From: Prorocentrum cordatum
Lineage: Eukaryota > Sar > Dinophyceae > Prorocentrales > Prorocentraceae
Assembly: GCA_963575745.1 (NCBI GenBank)
Contig: CAUYUJ010004591.1
Coordinates: 37,501 to 68,533 of the forward strand
Direction of reading: 5' to 3'
Length of the DNA: 31,033 nt
Shown here: one piece after another, positions 8,527 to 16,942 of the stretch
How positions within the stretch are numbered: the first letter of the stretch is position 1
How the letters are laid out: every line of letters starts with the position of its first letter
The notes under the pieces: generated by a model
What the model saw: only the letters and a program-made list of their open reading frames with translations
The model's database searches: none
What the model was told of the DNA's origin: nothing
Translations under genes and position numbers: made by a program

Positions 8527-8807
8527 AAAACCCGGAGAGCAAAGACGCCCTCGGAGACGGGAAATCTTTTCTGGAGCGCTCTGGGGATCCCCTGCAGCGC
8601 TGCTGAAGCGCTGCCCGGAACGCTTCCATGCGTGCCTGCACGCGTGCTGGCTCGCTTGGAAGCTTGCTGGAAGCTCTCCCGGACCCGTTGCCGGCTCACG
8701 GGAGTCGCTGCGAGGCCTGTGGACCGCCGTGGAAGAGCTCCTGGCGAGCTCCACCACCGTCCGGCTTCTTATCTGAAACCTTTTAGCTCTCAGCGAGCTC
8801 TCCGGGA
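8527..8807 (-). mobile_element. Family C copy C5, truncated tail
   Basis: CCCGGAGAGC 8531-8540 to GCTCTCCGGG 8797-8806, joined to C4 through CCGGGAAAAACCCGG. The subtype has GACGGGAAATC near its 3' end, as in C6 and C9. Confidence 0.82.
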
Positions 8808-8926
8808 AAGATACCGACAACGCGTATCAAGATGACCCGAAACAGCCGATCCCGCCGCGACGCTTTTTTGCAGCGCCGGAATTCCTCTAGCTCATAGCTC
8901 ATCGATGCCGATGAGCTCTACAAGGT
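8808..8926 (-). mobile_element. A leader fragment plus D 5' module
   Basis: 8811-8870 matches the satellite/leader boundary of family A in reverse (CGTATCAAGATGACCCGAAA). 8871-8926 is a reverse D 5' module with an internal duplication AGCTCATAGCTCAT and a terminal GAGCTCTACAAGGT. Confidence 0.7.
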
Positions 8927-9224
8927 ACTTGGTAGCGTTCAAAACCCGGAGAGCGAAGAGACCCTATAGGGACGGGAAATCTTTCCTGGAGGGCACTGGG
9001 AAGCCTCCCTGCAGCGCTGCCGAAGCGCTGGCAAAAACGCTTCCATGCGTGCCTGCACGCGTGCAGGCACGCGTGGAAGCTTGCCGGAAGCTTTCCCGGA
9101 CCAGTTGCCGGGTCGACCGAACCGCTGCGAGGATTCTGGAGCGACGGAAAGGAGCTCCTGGCGGGCACCACCACCGTCCGGCTTCTACTCTTAAGCCCTT
9201 TAGCTCTCAGCGAGCTCTCCGGGA
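8927..9224 (-). mobile_element. Family C copy C6
   Basis: Tail ACTTGGTAGCGTTCAAAA, CCCGGAGAGC 8945-8954, GCTCTCCGGG 9214-9223. Long palindrome near 9047-9080 and GCAGCGCTGCCGAAGCGCTG. Forward tail ends AAGT against the D 5' module. Confidence 0.85.
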
Positions 9225-9335
9225 ACTTTGTCTCTTAAGGCCGGGGCGGCCAACTTGCTGCACCCCGCGCCGGAATTCCTCTAGCTCATCGATGCCGAAG
9301 AGCTTTACGAGGTATGACGAAGAGCTCTACGAGGT
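9225..9335 (-). mobile_element. Family D 5' end fragments
   Basis: 9225-9253 is a diverged reverse copy of the D leader start. 9254-9313 is a reverse D 5' module (CCGGAATTCCTCTAGCTC, GCCGAAGAGCTTTACGAGGT). 9314-9335 repeats only the outer end GACGAAGAGCTCTACGAGGT. Confidence 0.7.
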
Positions 9336-9600
9336 ACTTGCCTGGCGCGCTCCTGAAGGGCTGAGAGCGACGCTTCTACGCGTGCCTGCACGCGTGGGGG
9401 CTAGCTGCCCGGGAAGCTTCGCGGGGCTTCTGGGGCACGTTCTACGGGAACGTGGTTGAACAGGCGCTCCTGGACACGCTGCAGACCCCGGGAGCCAAAG
9501 AAGGGCACGTGGAGCGGTGGGCGGAAGGGTGCGTCGGCGCACGCGCACCTGCCGGCTTCTTTTCTGACAACCCTATCTAGCCCAACAGGCTTTCTGGGAA
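9336..9600 (-). mobile_element. Family E copy E1, 3' truncated
   Basis: Reverse E: body with AGAAGGGCACGTGGAGC and GGGGCACGTTCTACGGGAAC, and 5' terminus GCTTTCTGGG 9589-9598. Compared with E2 it stops at CCAGGCAAG, losing about 190 bp of the 3' part, and a D terminus follows. Confidence 0.75.
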
Positions 9601-9929
9601 CTTGGTAGCGTCCAGAAACCGGAGAGCAAAGGGAACACACACCAGACAGCGTTCCTGGCGAGCTCTCGGACGCTCGCGTGAAAAAGCTTCTGGAGCTTTG
9701 GGGGGCCCCCCTGAAGTGCTTCTGAAGCGCTACCAGGAGCGCTTCCGGGCGTGCCTGCACGCTTGCAGGCACGCTTGGACGCTTGCTGGAAGCTCTCCCG
9801 GACCCGCTGCCGGGTCCGGCAACTCTCTCTGGGGATCTTGGAGCGGCGGAGATGGGCTGCTGGCGGGCACCACCACCGTCCGGCTTCTAATGCAATGAGA
9901 CCCTCTAGCTCTAAGCGAGCTCTCCGGGA
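9601..9929 (-). mobile_element. Family C copy C7
   Basis: Tail CTTGGTAGCGTCCAGAAA, inner repeat ACCGGAGAGC (one C lost) 9618-9627, GCTCTCCGGG 9919-9928. Carries a small insertion/change TGCAATGAGA near the 5' end. Confidence 0.83.
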
Positions 9930-10250
9930 AAAACCCGGAGAGCACCGGATAGCAAAGAGAACGCATACTGGAAAGCTCTCCTGGCGAGCCCTCGGACGCT
10001 CTCGTGAAGCGTTTCTGGGGCTCTGGGGGGCTCCCCTGCAGCGCTTCTGCAGCGCTGCCAGGATGCTTCCACGCGTGCCTGCACGCGGGCACGCACGCGT
10101 GGACGCTTGCTGGAAGCGCTCCCGGACCAGCTGCCGGGTCGGGCGAGCCGCTGCGAGGCTCGTGGACCGCCGTGGAGGAGCTCCTTGCGGGCACCACCAC
10201 CGTCCGGCTTCTAATCTTAAACCCTCTAACTCTCAGAGAGCTCTCCGGGA
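9930..10250 (-). mobile_element. Family C copy C8 with doubled inner repeat
   Basis: The inner inverted repeat is CCCGGAGAGC (9934-9943, C type) followed at once by ACCGGATAGC (9944-9953, B type). 5' terminus GCTCTCCGGG 10240-10249. Tail truncated after TTTT at C7. Confidence 0.83.
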
Positions 10251-10334
10251 AACTTGCTAAGGGAAGCTCTCCAAGTTACTGGCGCCAGCGGTGAGCCGTC
10301 AACCTGGTCACCGCCGGGAACCTCGTAGAGCTCT
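10251..10334 (-). mobile_element. A 5' scrap and family D 3' hairpin
   Basis: 10251-10277 is the outer part of a reverse A 5' module (CTTGCTAAGGGAAGCTCTCC). 10278-10319 is the reverse D hairpin tail with arms GCGGTGA and TCACCGCC, followed by inverted repeat ACCTCGTAGAGCTC 10320-10333. Confidence 0.78.
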
Positions 10335-10336
10335 AT

Positions 10337-10809
10337 TCCCGGAAAGCCTCTTGGGCTAGATAGGGTTGTCACAAAAGAAGCCGGCGGGTGCGCGTGCGCC
10401 GCCGCACCCTTCCGCCTACCGCTCCACGTGCCCTTCTTTGGCTCCTCGGGTTCTGCAGCGTGTCCCGGAGCGCCTGTTCCAATACGTTCCCGTAGAGCGT
10501 GCCCCAAAAGCCTCGCGAAGCTTCCCGGGCAGCTAGCCCCCACGCGTGCAGGCGCGCGTAGAAGCGTCGCTCTCAGCCCTTCAGGAGCGCGCCAGGCAAG
10601 CTTTCAGTCGGTGATTCAGAAGCGCTTCAGGGGCGCTTCCCCGCGACCGTCGAGCTCCGCTTTGCGCGATTTCCAGCGCCTTTGCGCACGTCTCTGCGAG
10701 CGCGGGGCACGCGCGGCGCCGGAGACACGTCCCGGCGTGGCGCTTGCGCGACGAGACCTGTGCGCGCGCGTCTCTTGCTTGGCTATCCGGGTTTTGGACA
10801 ACAACAAGT
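10337..10809 (+). mobile_element. Family E copy E2, complete
   Basis: Forward element with 5' TCCCGGAAAGC (10337-10347), inner repeat GCTATCCGGG 10782-10791 and tail TTTTGGACAACAACAAGT ending at 10809. The 3' half is loosely related to B (TTTCCAGCG near 10670, CGCTATCCGGG end). It runs opposite to the surrounding C array. Both frames are open for long stretches only because of GC-rich composition. Confidence 0.82.
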
Positions 10810-10844
10810 GCACGCGTAAGAGTGCTTAACGCACGTCGGCAAGC
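10810..10844. other. Short unassigned linker
   Basis: GCACGCGTAAGAGTGC and GCACGTCGG between the E2 tail and C9. It contains the imperfect inverted pair GTGC...GCAC. No family assigned. Confidence 0.5.
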
Positions 10845-11130
10845 TGGTAGCGTCAAAACCCGGAGAGCGAAGAGACCATCGGGGAGGGGAAATCTTTCCT
10901 GGAGAGCTCTGGTGGCTGGCTGCCCTGCAGCCCTTCTGAAGCGCTGCCGGGAACGCTTCCACGCGAGCCTGCGCGCGTGCAGGCGCACGTGGAAAGCGCG
11001 CCCGAACCCGCTTCCGGGTCGGGCGAACTGCTGCGGGGATTCTGGACCGGCGAAGATGAGCTGCTGGCGGGCACCGCCACCGTACGGCTTCTCATCTTAA
11101 GCCCTCTAGCTCTAAGAGAGCTCTCTGGGA
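10845..11130 (-). mobile_element. Family C copy C9
   Basis: Tail TGGTAGCGTCAAAA, CCCGGAGAGC 10859-10868, GCTCTCTGGG 11120-11129. Belongs to the subtype with GGGGAAATCTTTCCTGGAG. The long palindrome is degraded (CGCGAGCCTGCGCGCGTGC). Confidence 0.83.
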
Positions 11131-11638
11131 ACATGGTAGCGTCCAAAACCCGGAAATCAAAGTGAACATTCACCGGAAAGTTTTCCTGGCGAGCTTCGGA
11201 CGCTCTCGTGAAGCGCTTCCGGGGCTCTGGGGGGCCCCCCTGGGGCTCTTCTGAAGCGCGTCCAGGAACGCTTCCACGCGTGCAGGCACGCGTGGACGCT
11301 TGCCGGAAGCTCTCCCGGACCCGCTGCCGCGCTCGGCAACCCTCTTCGGGGATCGTGGAGTTAACGGCGGAGATGGGCTGCAGCCCAGCTCCGCCGCTCC
11401 ACGATCCCCGCAGAAACTCGCCCGTCCCGGCAGCGGGTTCGGGAGCGCTTCCGGCGCGCGTCCACGCATGCCTGCGCGCGCGCAAGCACGCGTGGAAAAG
11501 TTCCTGGCAGCGCTTCGGAAGCGCTGCAGGGGAGCCCACGGAGCTCCAGAAGCGCTTCACGAGAGCGTCCGAGGGCTCGCCAGGGATGCCTTCCAATGTG
11601 TGTTCTCTTTGCTCTCCGGGTGTTAGACGCTACCAAGT
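11131..11638. mobile_element. Head-to-head inverted dimer of family C (C10/C11)
   Basis: The left arm is a reverse C from tail and CCCGGAAATC (11149-11158). The right arm is a forward C to GCTCTCCGGG (11611-11620) and tail TGTTAGACGCTACCAAGT. Both have lost their 5' ends and meet at TGGGCTG|CAGCCCA, centre 11380/11381. The left arm has four extra bases TTAA (11361-11364). Array orientation flips here. Confidence 0.85.
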
Positions 11639-11880
11639 GGGTTGGTTTTGCTAAGATTTGCAAGATTGTTGGCAATTCATTTTGAGGACCTAGATTTTTC
11701 GCACCCGTAGTGGGTTATGCCGCGTCTGCCAGTTAAACCCCGAGGTCCGTAGGTGCAGTATTACTATCAATACTCTTGGAGCAACCGGTTGTGTTCCGAG
11801 TCATCTTGACACGCGTTCACGGTTTTTCTGTACTTAACTCAAGATTCCGGAGAGCAACAGAGCTGATACTTACAGAGACC
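11639..11880 (+). mobile_element. Family D body fragment with partial satellite unit
   Basis: 11639-11797 aligns to the D leader/body (GGTTTTGC, GGCAATTCATTTTGAGG, GATTTTTCGCACC). 11798-11880 resembles the start of a 178-bp monomer (GAGTCATCTTGACACGCG, TCTGTACTTAACTC). Both D ends are missing. Confidence 0.65.
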
Positions 11881-11886
11881 ACTTTT

Positions 11887-12136
11887 CCAAGGGAGCTCTC
11901 TGCGAGCTAAAGATTTTAGATTAGAAGCCGGACGGTGGTGGTGCCCGCCAGCAGCCCATGTTCGCCGTTCCAGAATCCCCGCAGCAGTTCGTTTGACCCG
12001 GCAGCTGGTTCGGGGGCGCTTCCAGCGCGCGTCCACGCGTGCCTGCACTCGCGCAGGCACGCGTGGGGGCGTTCCTGGCAGCGCTTCAGAGGCACTGAAC
12101 GGGAGCCCCCCAGAACCCAGAAGCGCTTCACGGAGG
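11887..12136 (+). mobile_element. Family C copy C12, 3' truncated
   Basis: Degenerate 5' end (CCAAGGGAGCTCTCTGCGAG), then a good C body with ACGCGT palindrome near 12035-12065. It stops at TTCACGGAGGT where a D 5' terminus begins, consistent with D inserted after T. Confidence 0.75.
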
Positions 12137-12338
12137 TACCTTATAGAGCTCTTCGTTATCGATGAGCTAGAGAATTCCGGTGCGGGGAGAAGCTAGTTGG
12201 TCGACCCTACCAGAAATGACATTCTACCACGTAGAGCTCTTCGGCATCGATGAGCTAGAGGAATTCCGGCGCGAGGTGGAGCTAGTTGGACCAACCGGCC
12301 CGCGCAAAAAGTGTTAACTTTTGTTCAGTTTTGCTAAG
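12137..12338 (+). mobile_element. Two family D 5' ends in tandem
   Basis: The first (12137-12224) has 5' module ending AGAAGCTAGT then TGGTCGACCCTACC, an uninterrupted version of the site used by nested insertions elsewhere. The second (12225-12338) has TAGAGCTCTTCGGCATCGAT, GGTGGAGCTAGT and leader TGGACCAACCGG. It is cut by A5 after TTTTGCTAAG. Confidence 0.78.
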
Positions 12339-12398
12339 ACTGGGCGCCGGAGGTAAGCCGTCAACCTTTGTTACCGCCGGGGGACTCGTAGAGCTTCC

Positions 12399-13325
12399 TG
12401 ATATAATGTCGAAAAATACACAGAAAAATAGTTCTTCAGCCCGAGCAATTTCAGACCTCTCGGATGCAACAGCCAAACGCTCCCGATGCTTCTGGATTGT
12501 CTTCTGTACGAGCTCTGTAGCTCTCCTATAGGCCGAGTTACGTGCGTAAATCGACAGCACCTCTCAAGATGACTCGAACAATACGAATAGTTTGGCAAAC
12601 CTAGCTCGAGTATCAGACTGAGTTCAGACCTCTGCATGCGACAGGCGGACGCGTCTGATGTCTCTGAATCGATTCCTGTGATTACCAGCCCTGCAGCCCC
12701 CTCTACAGCCCGAGTTAAGTGCAGGAAACCGACAGCACCTCTCACGATGACTCGAACAATACGAAAAGTTTCGCTGACCTAGTTCGGGCAGAAGACAGAG
12801 TTCGGAGCTCTGGATTCGAAAGGCGAAGGCGCCTGATGTCTCCAAATCGATTCCAGTGATTACCAGCCATGCAGCCTCCCTACAGCCCGAGATAAGTGCA
12901 GAGAACCGACAGCCTCTCTCAAGATGACTCGAGCAATACGAATAGTTTCGCGATTCTAGATCGGGCAGCAGACCGAGTTCAGAGCTCTGGATTCAACTGA
13001 CCACGGCCACTGATAATTCTGAATCAGATTCTGTACGTATCAGCTCTGTGGCTGTCCTGTAGCTCGAGTTAAGTACAGAAAACCGAGAGCGTCTGTCAAG
13101 ATGACTCGAATAATAAGGGGTGGGGGAAAAAAAAGAAAAAAAAGGAAAAAAAAAAGCGAAATAGGTTTTGCTCCCATCCCCCCTAGCAGACCGAGTTCAG
13201 ACCTCTGGGTTCAACAGGCGAACGCGCCTGATCATTCTCAATCGATTAGCCCTGCTTACCAGCTCTATCGCTGCCCTAAAGCTCGAGTTATCTTGAAAAA
13301 AAAGTCATCGCGTATCAAGATGACT
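12399..13325 (-). repeat. Satellite array of A5
   Basis: The GATGACTCGAA phase recurs at about 12571, 12746, 12923, 13100 and 13319, giving spacings of 175-177 once the 42-bp insert is subtracted from the last. Order in forward reading is a, b, c, d, e with one extra d/c-like unit. Confidence 0.82.
13115..13156 (+). repeat. Purine-rich insert within a satellite monomer
   Basis: A 42-bp G- then A-rich tract (GGGGTGGGGG, then A runs broken by single G or GG) interrupts a monomer between CGAATAATA and CGAAATAGG. These are contiguous in other copies, apart from one extra A. Confidence 0.75.
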
Positions 13326-13583
13326 CGAAACGGCCGATCCCGCCTGCCTGCTTTTTGGCAGTGAAAGGTACCCGATCGAGCTGAGATCAAGATAGCGAGC
13401 GGAATTAAGATCGAATATCACGGGGAAAAATACTAGAGCTCTAACGAATGTTCAAATTTGGAGAACAAAATTTTCAACCGACCAAAAATCACCAAAAGGT
13501 CCGTCGAGATTTTTCTTGCCAACTAGCTCTCCAGCGCCCCGGAATTACTCTTCAGCTTCCAGCAATGACTTGCTAAGGGAAGC

Positions 13584-13662
13584 TTCCGGCGCGAGGTGGA
13601 GCTAGTTGGACCAACCGGCCCGCGCAAAAAGTGTTAACTTTTGTTCAGTTTTGCTGAGATTT
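13584..13662 (+). mobile_element. Family D fragment duplicated on both sides of A5
   Basis: 13584-13655 is identical over 72 bp to 12264-12335 (end of the D 5' module plus leader start). It then continues GAGATTTT, where C13 begins. Confidence 0.85.
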
Positions 13663-13993
13663 TCACGGAGAGCTCTCCGAGAGCTAGATGGTTTTAGATT
13701 AGAAGCCGGACGGTGATGGTGCCCGCCACAGCCCATCTCCGCCGCTCCACGATCCCCGGAGAAAGTTGCCGGGCCCGGCAGCAGTTCCAGGAGAGCTTCC
13801 GGCAAGCGTCCACGCATGCTTGAACGCGTGCAGGCACGCGTGGAGGCGTTCCTGGAAGCAATTCACAAGCGCTGCGGGGGGGGGGCCCAGAGCTCCAGAA
13901 GCGCTTTACGCGAGCGTCCGATAGCTCGCCAGGAAAGCTGCCCGGTGTGTGTTCGTGTTCGCTTTGCTCTCCGGGTTTTCGACGCAATCAAGT
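13663..13993 (+). mobile_element. Family C copy C13
   Basis: 5' TCACGGAGAGC (13663-13673), body, inner repeat GCTCTCCGGG 13966-13975, tail TTTTCGACGCAATCAAGT. A G-run replaces part of the usual palindrome flank at 13875-13885. Confidence 0.85.
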
Positions 13994-14317
13994 TCCCGGA
14001 GAGCTCTCTGAGAGATAGAGGGTTTTAGATTAGAGCCGGACGGTGGTGGTGCCCGCCAGGAGCTCCTCCACGGCGGTCCACGAGCCTCGCCGCGCCTCGC
14101 CCGTACCGGCAGCTGGTCCGGGGGCGTTTCCGGCATGCGTCCACGCGTGCGTGCACGCGTGCAGGCTCGCGTGGAAGCGTCCTGGCAACGCTTCAGAAGC
14201 GCTGCAGGGAGGGCCCCCAGGGCCCCAGAAGCGCGTCACGAGAGTTTCCGAGGGCTCGCCAGGAAAGCTTTCCGGTATGTGTTCTCTTTACTCTCCGGGT
14301 TTTCGACGCTACCAAGG
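13994..14317 (+). mobile_element. Family C copy C14
   Basis: 5' TCCCGGAGAGC, inner repeat ACTCTCCGGG 14290-14299, tail TTTTCGACGCTACCAAG. Head-to-tail with C13. Confidence 0.85.
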
Positions 14318-14364
14318 AACTCGTAGAGCTTCTTCTAGCTAGTTGCTGGAAGCTCAAGAGTAAT
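14318..14364 (+). mobile_element. Family A 5' module fragment
   Basis: AACTCGTAGAGCTTCTTC then TAGCTAGTTGCTGGAAGC and AAGAGTAAT, without leader. Lies between C14 and C15. The loop is shortened, so the stem pairing is lost. Confidence 0.7.
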
Positions 14365-14670
14365 TCCCGGAGAGCTCTCTGAGAGCTAGAGGGTTTTCGA
14401 TTAGAAGCCGGATGGTGGTGGTGCCCGCCAGCAGCCCATCTCGGCCGCTCCACGATCCCCGGAGAGGGTTGCCGGAGCCGGCAGCGCGTCCAGGAGAGCT
14501 TCCGGCAAGCGTCCACGCGTGCCTGCACGCCAGCAGGCACGCGTGGAAGCGTCCGGGCAGCGCTTCAGAAGCGCTGCAGGGGCCAGAGCTCCAGAAGCGC
14601 TTCACGCGAGCGTCCGAGAGCTCGCCAGGAAAGCTGCCCAGTGCGTGTTCTCTTTTGCTCTCTGAGTTTT
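14365..14670 (+). mobile_element. Family C copy C15
   Basis: 5' TCCCGGAGAGC, inner repeat decayed to GCTCTCTGAG (14657-14666), tail only TTTT before C16. The central palindrome has one arm changed (GCACGCCAGCAGGCACGC). Confidence 0.84.
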
Positions 14671-14979
14671 TCCCGGAGAGCTCTCTGAGAGCTAGGGGGT
14701 TTTAGATTAGAAGCCGGACGGTGGTGGTGCCCGCCAGCAGCCTATCTCCGCCGCTCCACGATCCCCGGAGAGGGTTGCCGGAGCCGGCAGCGCGTCTGGG
14801 AGAGCTTCCGGCAAGCATCCACGAGCGCCTGCACGCGTGCAGGCACGCGTGGAAGTGTTCCTGGCAGCGCTTCAGCGCCCCCCTGAGCCCCAGAGGCGCT
14901 TTACACAGGCGTCCGAGGGCTCGCCAGGAAAGCTTTCTCGTGTGTTCTCTGTGCTCTCCGGGTTTTTGACGCTTCCAAG
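14671..14979 (+). mobile_element. Family C copy C16
   Basis: 5' TCCCGGAGAGC, inner repeat GCTCTCCGGG 14953-14962, tail TTTTTGACGCTTCCAAGT. The downstream palindrome is partly deleted (CAGCGCTTCAGCGCCC). Confidence 0.84.
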
Positions 14980-15029
14980 TAAATCGTAGAGCTCTTCGTT
15001 ATCGATGAGCTAGAGGAATTCCGGCGCGG
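14980..15029 (+). mobile_element. Family D 5' module fragment
   Basis: AAATCGTAGAGCTCTTCG, TTATCGATGAGCTAG, GGAATTCCGGCGCGGGG; stops where a broken C begins. Confidence 0.7.
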
Positions 15030-15203
15030 GGCACGCATGGAAGCGATTTTGGCAGCGCTTCAGCAGCGCTGTAGGGCAGCCCCCCGAGCGCCAGAAAGGC
15101 TTTACGAAGGCGCTCGAGGGCTCGCCAGGGCAGCTTTCTGGTGTTTGTGCTTTTTGCTCTCCGGGTGTTCGACGCTACCAAGTGATAACTTTCCATCGGC
15201 TTC
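15030..15203 (+). mobile_element. Family C copy C17, 5' half missing
   Basis: Starts within the central palindrome (ACGCATGGAAGCG), inner repeat GCTCTCCGGG 15156-15165, tail TGTTCGACGCTACCAAGT to 15182. The next ~20 bases (GATAACTTTCCATCGGC) are unassigned. Confidence 0.75.
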
Positions 15204-15549
15204 TCCCGGAGAGCTCTCTGAGAGCAACAGGGTTTTAAAATAGAAGCTGGTCGTTGGTGGTGCGCGCCAGCAGCCCATCTTCGCCGGCCCAGAATCCTCG
15301 CAGCAGTTTGTTTGAAGTCGCAGCGGGTCCGAGAGCGTTTCCGGCACGCGTCCACACGTGCCTGCACGCGTGCAGGCACGCATGGAGGCGTGCGGGGCAG
15401 CGATTTCGAAGCTCTTCAGGCGTGCCTGTGCGCGTGCAGGCACGCATGGGGGCGTGCCTGGCAGCGCTTTCGAAGCGCTTCAGGGGAGCCCGCCAGAGCT
15501 CTCCAGAAAATATTTCCTGTCTCCTAGGTCTCTTCGCTCTCCTGGTTTT
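15204..15549 (+). mobile_element. Family C copy C18 with duplicated central lobe
   Basis: 5' TCCCGGAGAGC, inner repeat GCTCTCCTGG 15536-15545, tail TTTT. The segment from the ACGCGTG palindrome to the GATTTCGAAGC palindrome occurs twice (about 15353-15420 and 15421-15483). Confidence 0.82.
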
Positions 15550-15809
15550 TCCCGGAGAGCCCTCTGAGAGCTATAGGGTTTCAGAGTAGAAGCTGGTCGT
15601 TGGTGGTGCCCGCGTCCACGCGTGCCTGCACGCGTGCAGGCACCCGTGGGGGCTTGCGTGGCAGCGATTTCGAAGCTCTTCCGGCGTGCCAGCACACGTG
15701 AAGGCACGCATGGGGGCGTGCCTGGCAGCGCTTTCGAAGCGCTTCCGGGGAGCCCACCAGAGCTCTCCACAAAAAATCTTCGCTCTCCGGGTTTTGGATA
15801 CTATCAAGT
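15550..15809 (+). mobile_element. Family C copy C19, deleted and lobe-duplicated
   Basis: 5' TCCCGGAGAGC, inner repeat GCTCTCCGGG 15782-15791, tail TTTTGGATACTATCAAGT. About 80 bp of the 5' body is missing, while the central lobe is again doubled, as in C18. Confidence 0.8.
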
Positions 15810-15871
15810 ACCTCGTAGAGCTCTTCGTGATCGATGAGCTAGGACGAATTGCGGCGCGGGTTGGAGCTAGT

Positions 15872-16195
15872 TCCCGGAGAGCTCGCTGAGAGCTAGAGGG
15901 TTTAAGATAAGAGACTGGTCGTTGGTGGTGCCCGCCAGCAGCCCATCTTCGCCGGTCCAGAATCCCCGCAGCGGTTCGTTCGAGCCGGCAGCTGGTCTGG
16001 GGGAGCTTCCGGCAAGCTTCCACGCGAGCCTGCACGCGTGCAGGCGCACATGGAAGCGATCCTGGCAGCGCTTCCGCAGCGCCGCAGGGGAGCTTCCCAG
16101 AGGGCCAGAAGAGCTTTGCGAGAGCGCTGCACGGCTCGCCCGGAAAGCTTTCTGGTGTGTTAGCCCTATGCTCTCCGGGTTTTGAACGCTATCAT
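15872..16195 (+). mobile_element. Family C copy C20
   Basis: 5' TCCCGGAGAGC directly after D AGT, inner repeat GCTCTCCGGG 16170-16179, tail TTTTGAACGCTATCAT. Full length. Confidence 0.86.
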
Positions 16196-16499
16196 TCCCG
16201 GAGAGCTCGCGGAGAGCTAGATGGTTTAAGATTAGAAGCCGGACGGCGGTGGTGTTCGCCAGCAGCCCATCTTCGCCGGTCCAGAATCCCCGCAGCGGTT
16301 CGTTCGAGCCGGCAGCTGGTCCGGGAGAGCTTCCGGCAAGCTTCCAAGCGTGCCTGCACGCGTGCAGGCACGCGTGGAAGCGTTTCTGGCAGCGCTTCCG
16401 CAGCGCCGCAGGGGAGCTCTCCAGAGCGCCAGAAGAGCTTTGCGAGAGCGTTGCACGGCTCGTTTCCCTTTGCTTTCCGGGTTTGGAACGCGACCAAGT
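16196..16499 (+). mobile_element. Family C copy C21
   Basis: 5' TCCCGGAGAGC, inner repeat GCTTTCCGGG 16472-16481, tail TTTGGAACGCGACCAAGT. Very close to the C copy at 22875-23143. It shows the intact site GCGTTTCTGGC that A6 uses elsewhere. Confidence 0.86.
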
Positions 16500-16920
16500 T
16501 CCCGGATAGCTCCTTGGAGAGCTAAGGGTTTCAGAGAGGAAGCCGGAGGTGGATGGTGAGGGGGACACGCCCACTTCTGCCGGTCCACGATCCTCGCAGC
16601 GAGTTGCCCGAGGTTGCAGCGGGTCCGGGAGCGTGGCTTCCTAGCGTTTCCCAATACGCGTGGCTCAAGGGTGCGCGAAGCGCTTCGGCAGAGCTTCGGC
16701 AGAGCTTCGCCAGTGCTCGCAGGCTCCTAGGCAGAGGTGTCGTGGTAGGTTCCACAGAGCCCCGCGCGTCGTAAAAGACGCCCTCGCAGGCGTCTCCTGC
16801 GAGGTTTCCAGCGCCCCACGCATCGTTCCAGGCGGCCTGGCAGAGGTCGCCGTGCGGCGCTTTGGAGCGCTCTGCGCTCCGCGCCTTGCCTCGCTATCCG
16901 AGTTTTGGACGCTTACAAGT
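16500..16920 (+). mobile_element. Family B variant copy (B')
   Basis: 5' TCCCGGATAGC, inner repeat GCTATCCGAG 16893-16902, tail TTTTGGACGCTTACAAGT. Same subtype as 6839-7266 in the body (TTCGGCAGAGCTTCGCCAG) and almost the same as 23144-23563. Confidence 0.86.
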
Positions 16921-16942
16921 TGGCTGACCAAAAGAGACAATG

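Larger units (their letters stand above)
12339..13583 (-). mobile_element. Family A element copy A5, 5' end truncated
   Basis: Reverse copy. It has a hairpin tail 12339-12383, an inverted repeat 12384-12398, a satellite, a leader 13326-13521 and a 5' module 13522-13583 ending within GGGAAGC, so the outermost bases are lost. A purine-rich insert splits a monomer at 13115-13156. The element is flanked by two identical 72-bp D segments. Confidence 0.85.
15810..16942 (+). mobile_element. Family D element split by a C-C-B array
   Basis: 5' module 15810-15871 starts ACCTCGTAGAGCTC and ends GGAGCTAGT. The D leader resumes at 16921 as TGGCTGACCAAAAGAGAC and runs to 16942. Everything between (C20, C21, B) lies at AGT^TGG. 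The body after 16942 is lost to C22. Confidence 0.82.

Noticed and set aside
6435-9929. B and C as ordinary TIR MITEs bounded by CCCGGAGAGC / GCTCTCCGGG
   Set aside because: Resolved insertions include the extra 18-nt tail on one side only, and no target duplication flanks the 10-bp repeats. The asymmetric-end interpretation fits better, though final proof needs an autonomous copy.
7270-11129. Regularly spaced palindromic repeats resembling a CRISPR array
   Set aside because: The spacing is about 300 bp, the between-palindrome sequence is itself repeated, and each unit has its own terminal inverted repeats. These are tandem C elements.
11361-11364. Extra TTAA as a piggyBac footprint
   Set aside because: Four bases alone cannot separate a footprint from a random insertion, and no piggyBac-like ends occur in the window.
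10853-11596. 247-residue reverse open frame, and similar long frames at 15867-16574, 7583-8071 and 9751-10260
   Set aside because: They lie wholly in B/C repeats and cross element borders. Several frames are open on both strands at once because GC-rich palindromes lack stop codons. They change with each copy and have no recognisable domain.
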